A stretch of DNA of 64,000 nt from an uncultured Eubacterium sp. GTDB lineage: Bacteria; Bacillota; Clostridia; Lachnospirales; Lachnospiraceae. The notes under the pieces are model-generated. The model ran no database searches and had not been told where the DNA came from. It worked only from the letters and a program-made list of their open reading frames with translations. Position 1 is the stretch's first letter. The number at the start of each line of letters is the position of its first letter. Below are positions 43,092 through 50,412 of this stretch, piece after piece. The translations under genes and the position numbers were made by a program. The stretch is from contig CAJTZN010000001.1 of assembly GCA_910584065.1 (NCBI GenBank), positions 79,488 through 143,487 on the forward strand. The letters run 5' to 3'.

Positions 43092-43991
43092 ATGTACGAC
43101 ATCATTATTATCGGCGCGGGGCCAGCGGGGATCAGCGCTGCTGTCTATGGAAAGAGCAGAGGGAAAAACGTTCTGCTATTGGAAAAAAGCAAGGTGGGTG
43201 GATTGATCGGGACGGTATCTACCGTCACGCACTATACGGCGATCGTGGAAGGAGAATCTGGCCGATCATTTGCTGCGAGGATGAAGGAGCAGGCACTCCG
43301 CGCTGGTGTGGAAATCCGCTATGAACATGTGAGTGAAACAAAACTGACGGGTGAGATAAAAAAAGTCGTTACAGATCAGGACACGTATGAATCGAAAACA
43401 CTGATTCTGGCAAATGGCGGTTCCGGACGTATGCTGGGAATCCCCGGCGAGGATCTGAAGGGCGTTAGATTAAACGCACCCAAAGATGGGATGGATTATA
43501 AAGGAAAACATGTTTATGTGATCGGCGGGGCAGACGGGGCGGTAAAGGAAGCGCTCTATCTGGCTGAAATAGCGGCAAAAGTCACGATCGTATGTGTGGA
43601 AGACGAACTTGCCTGTATTCAGGAATTTAAAGATAAAGTCTCGACTCGTGATAATATTGAGGTCATGCCGCATGCCAGCCTTACTGCCGTATATGGTGGA
43701 GAATCTGTGGAAGAACTCGAATTTACAGATAATCAGACAGGGGAGAAGCAGAGGGTAAGGGATACCGAGTGCGGGATTTTTGTATACGCCGGGATCATCC
43801 CGAATACGCAGATGTACACGGAACTAAAATTAGAGGATGGATATATTCCGGTGGATGGCTCCATGCAGACGGAAATACCAGGAGTATTTGCGGCAGGGGA
43901 TCTATGTGTGAAAAAAGTGAGACAAGTGGCTACTGCGGTTTCCGATGGCGCGATCGCGGGTATTCATGCGGCGGCTGTATGCGGAGGGTGA
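43092..43991 (+). CDS. Thioredoxin reductase-like FAD/NAD(P) oxidoreductase lacking the CxxC
   Basis: This 299-residue two-dinucleotide-fold flavoprotein has FAD motif GAGPAGISAA at 8-17, NAD(P) motif VIGGADGAVKEA at 143-154 and a C-terminal FAD motif GVFAAGDLCVKKVRQVATAV. In thioredoxin reductases a CATC-type CxxC precedes the second nucleotide fold; here that position reads NAPK (128-131). It therefore cannot use the classical disulfide relay. Ferredoxin- or flavin-linked relatives without CxxC are known in Clostridia. Electron partner unknown. Confidence 0.85.
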   Translation: MYDIIIIGAGPAGISAAVYGKSRGKNVLLLEKSKVGGLIGTVSTVTHYTAIVEGESGRSFAARMKEQALRAGVEIRYEHVSETKLTGEIKKVVTDQDTYESKTLILANGGSGRMLGIPGEDLKGVRLNAPKDGMDYKGKHVYVIGGADGAVKEALYLAEIAAKVTIVCVEDELACIQEFKDKVSTRDNIEVMPHASLTAVYGGESVEELEFTDNQTGEKQRVRDTECGIFVYAGIIPNTQMYTELKLEDGYIPVDGSMQTEIPGVFAAGDLCVKKVRQVATAVSDGAIAGIHAAAVCGG

Positions 43992-44032
43992 TCCAGAAAT
44001 CTGTTTCCATGTGCAGGCGTGAAAAAGGACAA

Positions 44033-44081
44033 ATGGTGTAAAGCGTTGAACTATCCATCGCTTTACACCATGTTTTTGTTT
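44033..44081 (+). terminator. Strong rho-independent terminator
   Basis: A perfect 13-bp stem, ATGGTGTAAAGCG (44033-44045) with CGCTTTACACCAT (44059-44071), is followed by GTTTTTGTTTT. It ends transcription 40 bases after the flavoprotein gene and just before the end of the minus-strand small gene. Confidence 0.93.
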
Positions 44082-44086
44082 TGGGT

Positions 44087-44236
44087 TTAACTTAGTTCTT
44101 TATTATTCGCAAGTATGTTTTTCTTGCGGAGTTTTAGTCTCTCTTTTTCTTTTTCATCTTGTTCCTTGTCTATTAACTCATCTACAAAATTTAATAAAGC
44201 ATTATAAACTTCAAATTGCTGATCGCTCATGCCCAT
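44087..44236 (-). CDS. Small 49-residue charged protein
   Basis: The reading frame begins MGMSDQQFEVYNALLNF on the minus strand and ends in a Lys/Glu-rich helix (EKEKERLKLRKKN). AGGTG five bases before the ATG is a good ribosome binding site; a second ATG two codons in is possible. A TTGCAC-17-TATATC pair upstream may be its promoter. I do not recognise the family; the all-helical, charged makeup resembles small regulatory or antitoxin-like proteins but that is only a resemblance. No partner gene is adjacent. Confidence 0.6.
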   Translation of the reverse strand: MGMSDQQFEVYNALLNFVDELIDKEQDEKEKERLKLRKKNILANNKELS

Positions 44237-44441
44237 ATGATCACCTGCTTTCTATATTGTGAACAAAATTGTCGCTTCTACGATATAAGTATATCACAAC
44301 CTAGGTGCAAAGTCTATCCAATTCTTTGTTAGCATTTGAGATGCTGACAGTTTTCTCCCGTCATAGAGAACGCATATGTTGGTATGTGGAATTGGCCGCC
44401 TATGTCGTGGAGCGGACGAACCCCTGACTGAGAAAAAAATG

Positions 44442-44470
44442 TTGTTCGTTCCCTCAAGTTGTGTTACAAT
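44442..44470 (+). promoter_or_regulatory. terD promoter
   Basis: TTGTTC at 44442-44447, 17 bases, TACAAT at 44465-44470. The -35 overlaps the right arm of an inverted repeat (GGACGAAC ... GTTCGTTCC), which may be an operator. Confidence 0.7.
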
Positions 44471-44504
44471 CAAATACAGATAAAAAGTAGGTATCAACAA
44501 AAAA

Positions 44505-44543
44505 ATCCGCGCATGTTTTTTAGTGTAAAACGTGTGCGCGGAT
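44505..44543 (-). terminator. Leader hairpin that reads as a terminator on the minus strand
   Basis: ATCCGCGCA (44505-44513) pairs with TGCGCGGAT (44535-44543), with a further GTTTT/AAAAC pairing inside. On the minus strand the stem is followed by TTTTTTT (44498-44504), the form of a rho-independent terminator. On the plus strand it is a 5'-leader hairpin ending 13 bases before the terD Shine-Dalgarno. Confidence 0.7.
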
Positions 44544-44568
44544 CGTGAAAAACGTTAGGAGGACACGG

Positions 44569-45174
44569 ATGAGCATTAGTTTGGAAAAAGGGAAAAAAAT
44601 CAGTCTGGAGAAAAAAACATCTTCTGGTCTCGGTGAGATACTGGTGAATCTGAATTGGAACGCAAGACCGCAGAAGCAGGGGTTTTTAAAAACACTGTTA
44701 TCTGGTTCCGGCGCGATCGACCTCGATCTGGGGTGTCTGTTTGAATTGAAGAACGGATATAAGGGAACCGTGCAGGCGCTCGGAAATGCGTTTGGAAATC
44801 TGAACGCGGAGCCTTTTATCGCCTTGGATGGCGACGATAGGACTGGGGCATCGGTGGCAGGAGAGAATCTCAGGATCAATGGAAATCATATTGCCGACAT
44901 AAAACGGATCCTGGTTTACACGTTCATTTATGAAGGCGTGGCGAACTGGCAGCAGGCGGACGCCATCGTTACCATTAAGTATCCGGGTGCCGAGGACATC
45001 GTGGTGAAAATGGATTCCTATAATTCAAGATTGACGATGTGCGGTCTGGCGCTTTTTGAAAATGTAAACGATGAGACGTTTAGTGTCGAGAAGATTGTTC
45101 AGTTCTATCAGGGACATAGAGATTTAGACCGGGCATTTTCCTGGGGGTTAAACTGGAGAGCAGGCCGCAAGTAA
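44569..45174 (+). CDS. TerD family stress protein
   Basis: TerD-domain proteins bind calcium and belong to tellurite/phage/colicin stress systems. The 201 residues match from ISLEKKTSSGLGEILVNLNW through AIDLDLGCLFEL and ALDGDDRTG to ADIKRILVYTFIYEGVANW. The start at 44569 has AGGAGG six bases upstream. No other ter gene is near; instead it is followed, 47 bases on, by a two-component system on the same strand. Confidence 0.87.
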   Translation: MSISLEKGKKISLEKKTSSGLGEILVNLNWNARPQKQGFLKTLLSGSGAIDLDLGCLFELKNGYKGTVQALGNAFGNLNAEPFIALDGDDRTGASVAGENLRINGNHIADIKRILVYTFIYEGVANWQQADAIVTIKYPGAEDIVVKMDSYNSRLTMCGLALFENVNDETFSVEKIVQFYQGHRDLDRAFSWGLNWRAGRK

Positions 45175-45221
45175 ATGAACATACGATTTCCCGTGGTGTT
45201 GGGAACCGGACGGAGAGAGAA

Positions 45222-45947
45222 GTGGTGAACATGCTTTCAATCGCGGTCTGCGATGATGAAGTGGTCGAATGCTGCCGCCTGGCGCGGAAGATCAAAGAGA
45301 GTTTGGAACAAATGAACATAAGGTGCACGATCCGCCAGTTCTGCAGTGGCAGGGAGTTATTGCAGGCGCCGGAAAGTTTTGACATAATCTTTCTTGACAT
45401 TATCATGGACGATCTCGACGGGATGAAAACGGCGCAGAAGTTCCGCGACCGGGCATGTGATAACATACTTGTTTTTGTATCTTCCAGCAGGGAGTATGTG
45501 TTTGAGGCCTATGACGTGGAGGCATTCCATTATCTGTTGAAACCGGTGGATGACAAAAAACTGGGAAATATACTGCGTAAAGCGGTGCACAAATCAGAGA
45601 GCCGTTCACAGGATTATATCATTGCCAGCCGGGAACGGCAAAAGAAGAAGCTGTTTTTGCATGGTATTTACTACTTTGAGGCGAAGGGAAGGATCCTTGA
45701 CGTACACGGGGCGGACGGGATATTTACCTATTATGGACAGATCGGCCAGATGGAGGAAAAGCTGCGGGAAAAAGGCTTTTTCCGGTGTCATAAGAGCTTT
45801 TTGGCCAACTTGAGATATGTCAATAGTTATAACCGGCAGGAACTGATGCTCGACAATGGGGAGCGGATCGCCATTGCGAAGCGAAGATATGAGGCGTTTT
45901 GTCAGGAAATCCTCCGCTTCATGCGAGAAAGCGGGGGAATCGTATGA
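45222..45947 (+). CDS. LytTR-family response regulator (AgrA/LytR type)
   Basis: The receiver domain has acidic residues (AVCDDE) and the phospho-acceptor Asp at about residue 59 (DIIFLDIIMDD), with Lys in HYLLKPVDD. The C-terminal LytTR DNA-binding domain covers about 140-240 (FEAKGRILDVHGADG, FFRCHKSFLANLRYV). GTG 45222 is used because GGAGAG lies just upstream; ATG 45231 (MLSIAVCDDE) is a possible start. It overlaps the kinase gene by four bases. Confidence 0.9.
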   Translation: MVNMLSIAVCDDEVVECCRLARKIKESLEQMNIRCTIRQFCSGRELLQAPESFDIIFLDIIMDDLDGMKTAQKFRDRACDNILVFVSSSREYVFEAYDVEAFHYLLKPVDDKKLGNILRKAVHKSESRSQDYIIASRERQKKKLFLHGIYYFEAKGRILDVHGADGIFTYYGQIGQMEEKLREKGFFRCHKSFLANLRYVNSYNRQELMLDNGERIAIAKRRYEAFCQEILRFMRESGGIV

Positions 45948-47371
45948 TAATAGGTGCGTTTTGCCATGCGGCATATCTTTTTGCGGCTGCTCTGTTCTGC
46001 GGTCGATATCTGGGTGGTTCCGCCCCAAAAGAAGCAGGCACAGGTTCCCATAAGAATGGATGGTTGTTTTTCCTTCTATCGTTTGTCGTCTATCTGCTGA
46101 TCGAAACGGCGAATCAAAGTGTTTCGGGGCCGTATATCCTGTATTGTATGCTGAATCAGATCGTTTTCGCGGGACTGGTGCTGGTGCTGTTTCCAGCGGA
46201 CAGGGAGAGAAAAGTGCTGGCGGCCTCGATGCTGTTGGCAGTCAGGGCGATGGTCACTCTTTTTTGCGAGTCAGGTTTATCATGTGTTCTGCTGTTTTGG
46301 CGGCATTTGGCAGATAAAGTTTCACAGCCTCTTCTGCGTGAGTGGGAGAATGCGCTGATCTGTTGTTTCAGTTTCGCGGCGGCGGTATGTGTGCTGTACT
46401 GGTTGTCAAAGCGTGTGGCGCCTATTTTTTTCGGGGGGACAGAGGAAGGTACAGGGGGAAATTTTCCAAGGTCTCGAAAATGGTATATTACGGTGGCGGT
46501 TCCGCTGCTCGTGCTCGTCCTTATGCTCGATGTGGCCGAATGGGGGGCGAGCAACGGTATCATGATTCGGAGTGAAGGCGGCCGTATGGGACTGTATTAT
46601 GATCAGATCTTCAGCCATGTGCAGGTTTGTGTCCAGACTCTTTTATCCATGTGTGCGGCTGGTTTTTATGTGTTCGGGATGGAACGAATCGTCGAGGAAC
46701 AGCGAAGGAGCTTCCATTATCACGCACAGGCTGCCGTCTACAAAATGATGGCGGAGCAGTACCAGCGGACGGAGCGGCTGCGGCATGATATGAAGAATCA
46801 TATTATCGCGCTGTCGGGGCTGTGTAAGGATAAGGAATGGGAAAAAATCGGACATTATCTAAAACGGCTGGAGAGCGCCGGTCTGGATGAGGACGGCGAT
46901 CTGACGGGAAGTAAAGTCGTGGACGCGCTTCTGTGCGGGAAACGACAATGGGCCAAAAAGGAAAAGATACGATGGGAGTGTGATGTGCAGATTCCGCGCG
47001 CATCCGGCATCAGTGAGTTTGACCTGTGCGTCATATTTGGCAATCTGCTGGATAATGCGCTGGAGGCTTGTGAGAGGATGTCTGGCGAAGACCGTTTTAT
47101 CCATATGCAGGCGGGGATGGCGAAAACATATTTTCTTCTGGAGATCAAAAATAGCACGGATCCCACAGTGTCGCGTGGCGTGTCGTTTGATACCACGGAA
47201 AAGCGGAGAGCCGGAGTGACACATAAGGGCAATACGATCGAGCATGGGATCGGCCTGCAAAATGTCAGCGATGTGGTGGACCAGTACAATGGATCGATGA
47301 ATATCGAGGTGGAAGACGGAATTTTCACAGTTGCGATTTTACTGCCGCGGAGGGATCCCGCCCGCACATGA
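45944..47371 (+). CDS. GHKL sensor histidine kinase (AgrC-like)
   Basis: The 475 residues begin with six or seven transmembrane helices (to about 250), followed by the phosphorylation motif RHDMKNH with His281 and a GHKL ATPase domain (NLLDNALEACERM, GIGLQNVSDVVDQYNG). It should phosphorylate the overlapping LytTR regulator. The input is likely a peptide or membrane cue as for AgrC, but no peptide precursor or AgrB-like protease is seen nearby. Confidence 0.9.
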   Translation: MIIGAFCHAAYLFAAALFCGRYLGGSAPKEAGTGSHKNGWLFFLLSFVVYLLIETANQSVSGPYILYCMLNQIVFAGLVLVLFPADRERKVLAASMLLAVRAMVTLFCESGLSCVLLFWRHLADKVSQPLLREWENALICCFSFAAAVCVLYWLSKRVAPIFFGGTEEGTGGNFPRSRKWYITVAVPLLVLVLMLDVAEWGASNGIMIRSEGGRMGLYYDQIFSHVQVCVQTLLSMCAAGFYVFGMERIVEEQRRSFHYHAQAAVYKMMAEQYQRTERLRHDMKNHIIALSGLCKDKEWEKIGHYLKRLESAGLDEDGDLTGSKVVDALLCGKRQWAKKEKIRWECDVQIPRASGISEFDLCVIFGNLLDNALEACERMSGEDRFIHMQAGMAKTYFLLEIKNSTDPTVSRGVSFDTTEKRRAGVTHKGNTIEHGIGLQNVSDVVDQYNGSMNIEVEDGIFTVAILLPRRDPART

Positions 47372-47471
47372 CATCAAACGAACTGTTTGATACATCAAGT
47401 TCATAGCGTCCGTTCGTTCTGCCGAAAAAATAATTGACAAAATTTTTTTAGCAATACGAGGAGGTGGCGTC

Positions 47472-48047
47472 ATGAATACAAAAACAATGGAGGGGCTTGT
47501 CGGAGCCGGAACGAATATGAAAATGACCGAAACGCCCATGCGGGTCTTTAAGGAGGCAAGGCGCAGGGGCGACATTGCTACGATGGAGAGGGCGATGGGG
47601 TATGTCAGTGAATTTTCGGAGCGGTCGGGAGATTACAAGTCCGAGGCCGATCAGGGGATGAAGGAGGACGCGGAAGAAGCGAGGAAAAAGGCGGAACTGG
47701 AAGCGGAAAAAGCGATCCAGAAGCGCAAGGAAGAGCGTGAACAACAAAAAGAGCAGCTGGAAGAGAGCAAAAATAAGGATCAGGATAACGTTGTCGATGT
47801 GGTGGAGATCAGCGGGGATGGAAAAGGACTGAGCCAAAGCGACGGAAATCCGGCTTATACGGGAACAAAACCCGCCGGAACAGAGACGGTGGGAGTGGAA
47901 CCTGTTAGGACGACGGCTGCGGGGACAAACGCTGTCGGGACAAGGGCTGTCAGTACAGCCACTGCAAAAACGCCTGTTACCTATACGAAGGCGGGAACGG
48001 TGGCGCGCACCGGGCAGCAGGGGAAGGAAATTTTCGTGTCGGTATAA
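47472..48047 (+). CDS. Coiled-coil protein with Gly-Thr-rich repeats, unknown function
   Basis: I do not recognise a named family. The 191 residues start with a compact helical part (TPMRVFKEARRRGDIATMER), go into a Glu/Lys/Arg coiled coil (about 65-105) and end in a low-complexity region with loosely repeated Gly-Thr-X-X-Val-Gly units. No signal peptide or membrane helix is seen. GAGGAGGTGG precedes the ATG. A perfect 7-bp stem (ATCAAAC/GTTTGAT at 47373-47391) just after the kinase stop lies upstream, without a T run. Confidence 0.7.
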   Translation: MNTKTMEGLVGAGTNMKMTETPMRVFKEARRRGDIATMERAMGYVSEFSERSGDYKSEADQGMKEDAEEARKKAELEAEKAIQKRKEEREQQKEQLEESKNKDQDNVVDVVEISGDGKGLSQSDGNPAYTGTKPAGTETVGVEPVRTTAAGTNAVGTRAVSTATAKTPVTYTKAGTVARTGQQGKEIFVSV

Positions 48048-48139
48048 TCATGATCGTATCTGTATCTTGATGCAGGCCGCCCGTCGAACGAATGGTTCAC
48101 GATCCATGTTCAGGAAAAAAGAAGGAGAGGAATTGAGTG

Positions 48140-48715
48140 ATGAAACATAGTGGAACTCCATATCTGGAGACCGACCGGTTGATCCTCAGAAGATTCGTGA
48201 GCGAGGACGCGGCGGCGATGTATAAAAACTGGGCGTCGGATGATGAGGTCACTAAGTATTTAATATGGCCGACCCATTCCAGCCCGGACGTCAGCCGGGG
48301 CGTGATCGGGGAGTGGGTAGATTCCTATGAAAAGGATGATTTCTACCAGTGGGCGATCGTGTTAAAAGAACTTGGTGACGAACCGATCGGCAGCATCTCT
48401 GTCGTCGAATGGAAGGAAAAGGTTTCGGCGGCGCATATCGGCTACTGTATCGGGAGAACGTGGTGGCATCAGGGGGTCACATCGGAGGCGCTGCGGGCGG
48501 TCATGGATTTTTTGTTCGAGGTCGTCGGCGTAAACCGCGTTGAATTACGGCATGATCCGCGGAATCCCCATTCGGGCGGGGTCATGAAAAAATGCGGCAT
48601 GAAATATGAGGGAACGCTGCGCTGTGCGGACCGGAATAATCAGGGAATATGCGACGCCTGTTATTATGGGTTGTTAAGAGAGGAATGGGAAGAACGGAGG
48701 GAAAAATTTTCTTGA
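48140..48715 (+). CDS. GNAT family N-acetyltransferase (RimJ/RimL type)
   Basis: The 191-residue protein matches the RimJ/RimL group: YLETDRLILRRFVSEDAAAM at the start, HIGYCIGRTWWHQGVTSEAL with the acetyl-CoA loop in the middle, and NPHSGGVMKKCGMKYEGTLR. Substrate could be a ribosomal protein N-terminus, an amino group on a drug, or a metabolite. ATG 48140 has AAGGAGAGG nine bases upstream; GTG 48137 is an alternative. The promoter of the next gene overlaps its stop codon. Confidence 0.88.
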   Translation: MKHSGTPYLETDRLILRRFVSEDAAAMYKNWASDDEVTKYLIWPTHSSPDVSRGVIGEWVDSYEKDDFYQWAIVLKELGDEPIGSISVVEWKEKVSAAHIGYCIGRTWWHQGVTSEALRAVMDFLFEVVGVNRVELRHDPRNPHSGGVMKKCGMKYEGTLRCADRNNQGICDACYYGLLREEWEERREKFS

Positions 48716-48740
48716 CGCAGTCCAGTCTTTCTGCTAATAT
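48712..48740 (+). promoter_or_regulatory. Promoter of the TetR regulator
   Basis: TTGACG at 48712-48717, 17 bases, TAATAT at 48735-48740. The -35 contains the TGA stop codon of the acetyltransferase gene. Confidence 0.75.
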
Positions 48741-48770
48741 GAAAGTGTTCACTTGCATGGAGGTGGTAAT

Positions 48771-49346
48771 TTGGACGAGACAAGTCAAAAGATCATTGAT
48801 GCAGCCATGATCTTAGTCCGTGACAGAGGCTACGTAGCTACGACGACGAAAGAGATTGCGAAAGCGGCCGGCGTAAATGAGTGTACACTGTTTCGCAAAT
48901 TTAAAAATAAGAAGGATATTGTCCTGCAAGGCGTCAGCCAGGCACAATGGCGGGCCGGCGTCACGCAGGATATTTTCAAACAGGTGACCTGGGATCTGCA
49001 GACAGATGTGGAAATGTTTATGCGGGCCTATATGGATCGGATGACGCCGGATTTTGTAAATTTATCGATCGGTCTTCGGGCGCCCCAGCTATACGAAGAG
49101 ACGTCTCCGATGATCATGAAAGTCCCACAGGCGTTTCTTACGTCGTTTACTGATTACCTGAAGCAAATGTATGAAAGAGGAAAGATTGCGCAGGCGGATT
49201 TTGAGGCGCTGTCCCTGACTATTTTTTCCGCCACCTTTGGCTATACATTTCTGAGCGCGTCGTTCGGGGATCGGTTATCACCAGTGGAAAAAGAGGACTA
49301 TATCAAGCAAAGCGCGCAGATGTTCATAAAAGGACTGGAGAAATAA
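48771..49346 (+). CDS. TetR/AcrR family transcriptional regulator
   Basis: The 191 residues have the TetR helix-turn-helix (QKIIDAAMILVRDRGYVATT then EIAKAAGVNECTLFRKFKNK) and an alpha-helical ligand-binding/dimerisation domain. The start is TTG 48771, six bases after GGAGGT. Such repressors usually control an adjacent pump or enzyme; the closest candidate is the acetyltransferase upstream, but that gene is co-oriented and its own promoter is unclear. Confidence 0.88.
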   Translation: MDETSQKIIDAAMILVRDRGYVATTTKEIAKAAGVNECTLFRKFKNKKDIVLQGVSQAQWRAGVTQDIFKQVTWDLQTDVEMFMRAYMDRMTPDFVNLSIGLRAPQLYEETSPMIMKVPQAFLTSFTDYLKQMYERGKIAQADFEALSLTIFSATFGYTFLSASFGDRLSPVEKEDYIKQSAQMFIKGLEK

Positions 49347-49570
49347 AACCGCGGGCACTGCCCTGGTTTGGTGTGGAGAGGAGAACCGCACGGTACCGGG
49401 AGACAGTGCTAAAAAAATACATGTTATGCAAGCAAGTACACGCATACAGCGTTCCGCCGGGAAACGCTCTTCATGAAATGATGCTCGAAAATGATCGTTG
49501 AAACGGAGAGGGGAAAATGGAAATAATAAAACGAAGAATGTGCATAATATACAAAAAAGAAAGTGAGAAT

Positions 49571-49620
49571 TTGTGAAAGATTTTGAATGATCTTGATTGA
49601 TATTGAACGAAATTGACGGT
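49571..49620 (+). promoter_or_regulatory. Phased 10-bp direct repeats, probable FruR operator
   Basis: Five consecutive 10-base blocks share the pattern NNTTGANNGA: TTTTGAATGA, TCTTGATTGA and TATTGAACGA are the best, with TTGTGAAAGA before and AATTGACGGT after. The array covers the -35 and spacer of the fruR promoter and sits 40 bases before the fruR start. One-turn spacing suits repeated contacts of a DeoR-type repressor on one face of the helix. Confidence 0.75.
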
Positions 49621-49625
49621 ATACT
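49597..49625 (+). promoter_or_regulatory. Promoter of the fructose PTS operon
   Basis: TTGATA at 49597-49602, 17 bases, TATACT at 49620-49625. It is embedded in the 10-bp repeat array, so repressor binding would block polymerase. Confidence 0.78.
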
Positions 49626-49659
49626 CATATTAGAACAAAACAATAATGGAGGTGAGGGA

Positions 49660-50412
49660 ATGCTGACGGAAGAGAGGCAGCAGAAGATTCTTGAACTGGT
49701 AGAAAAGTATAAAAGTGTCTCCACACAGAATCTGATGGATGAACTGCACATATCGGAATCAACGGCGCGAAGAGATTTAAACATGCTTGACGAGCAGGGA
49801 CGGCTCAGCAAAGTGCGGGGCGGGGCGATGATAAAGGACCGTTTGTACCGCACGAAAGACGATGATGTCCATCTTAGAAAATCCATGAATCAGGAAGAAA
49901 AGCGGGCGATTGCCAGATATGCGGCATCTCTCATTGAGGCGGAGGATTTTGTGTATCTGGACGCGGGAACGACGACAGAGCTCATGATCGAATATCTGAG
50001 CGAACAGAGGGTCGTATTTGTGACGAACGCCGTCGGTCATGCGAAAAAGCTTTCCGAGGCAGGATATACGACGTATCTGCTCGGCGGGGAGTTTAAGGCG
50101 ACGACAGAAGCGGTTGTGGGAGACGAGGCAGTCGAGAGTCTGAAAAAGTACAATTTTACGAAAGGCTTTTTCGGGGCAAACGGCGTCAGCCCAGAGTATG
50201 GCCTGAGCACGCCGGATGTGAAGGAGGCGATGGTGAAAAGGACGGCGATGGCAAGCAGCGCCAAACGCTTCGTTCTGTGTGACGCCAGCAAGTTTTCGCA
50301 GATCTCGTGCGTGAAATTCGCCGATTTTACGAATGCAGTCATTATAACGACAGAAGTGGATGGAAAAGAATACGCCCGCTTCAAACATATCATGGAGGTG
50401 AATCGATCATGA
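49660..50412 (+). CDS. fruR: DeoR family repressor of the fructose operon
   Basis: The 250 residues have an N-terminal DeoR winged helix (MLTEERQQKILELV, LMDELHISESTARRDLNMLD) and a DeoR sugar-phosphate sensor domain (DAGTTTELMIEYL, VVGDEAVESLKKY, CDASKFSQISC). In related operons fructose 1-phosphate is the inducer. The start has GGAGGTG upstream; it overlaps fruK by four bases. Autoregulation is suggested by the operator array. Confidence 0.92.
   Translation: MLTEERQQKILELVEKYKSVSTQNLMDELHISESTARRDLNMLDEQGRLSKVRGGAMIKDRLYRTKDDDVHLRKSMNQEEKRAIARYAASLIEAEDFVYLDAGTTTELMIEYLSEQRVVFVTNAVGHAKKLSEAGYTTYLLGGEFKATTEAVVGDEAVESLKKYNFTKGFFGANGVSPEYGLSTPDVKEAMVKRTAMASSAKRFVLCDASKFSQISCVKFADFTNAVIITTEVDGKEYARFKHIMEVNRS

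Larger units (their letters stand above)
44237..44568. other. 332-base intergenic region before the TerD gene
   Basis: No protein-coding gene is supported here. It holds the likely promoter of the minus-strand small gene on the left, a split inverted repeat GGACGAAC (44414-44421) / GTTCGTTCC (44444-44452), the terD promoter and a leader hairpin. Nothing else stands out. Confidence 0.7.
49347..49659. other. 313-base intergenic region before fruR
   Basis: There is no convincing gene. It has two weak hairpins (GCACTG/CAGTGC at 49355-49409 and AGCGTT/AACGCT at 49448-49468) without T runs, a 19-codon frame at 49517-49576 preceded by GGAGAGGGG, and then the phased operator and promoter of the fructose operon. 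Confidence 0.65.

Noticed and set aside
49355..49409. GCACTG/CAGTGC hairpin after the TetR gene as a terminator
   Set aside because: It is followed by A residues, not T, and the loop is long with only partial inner pairing.
49517..49576. 19-codon frame with a good GGAGAGGGG site upstream of the fructose promoter
   Set aside because: It ends inside the operator array and has no promoter of its own that I can support; too short to call a leader peptide.
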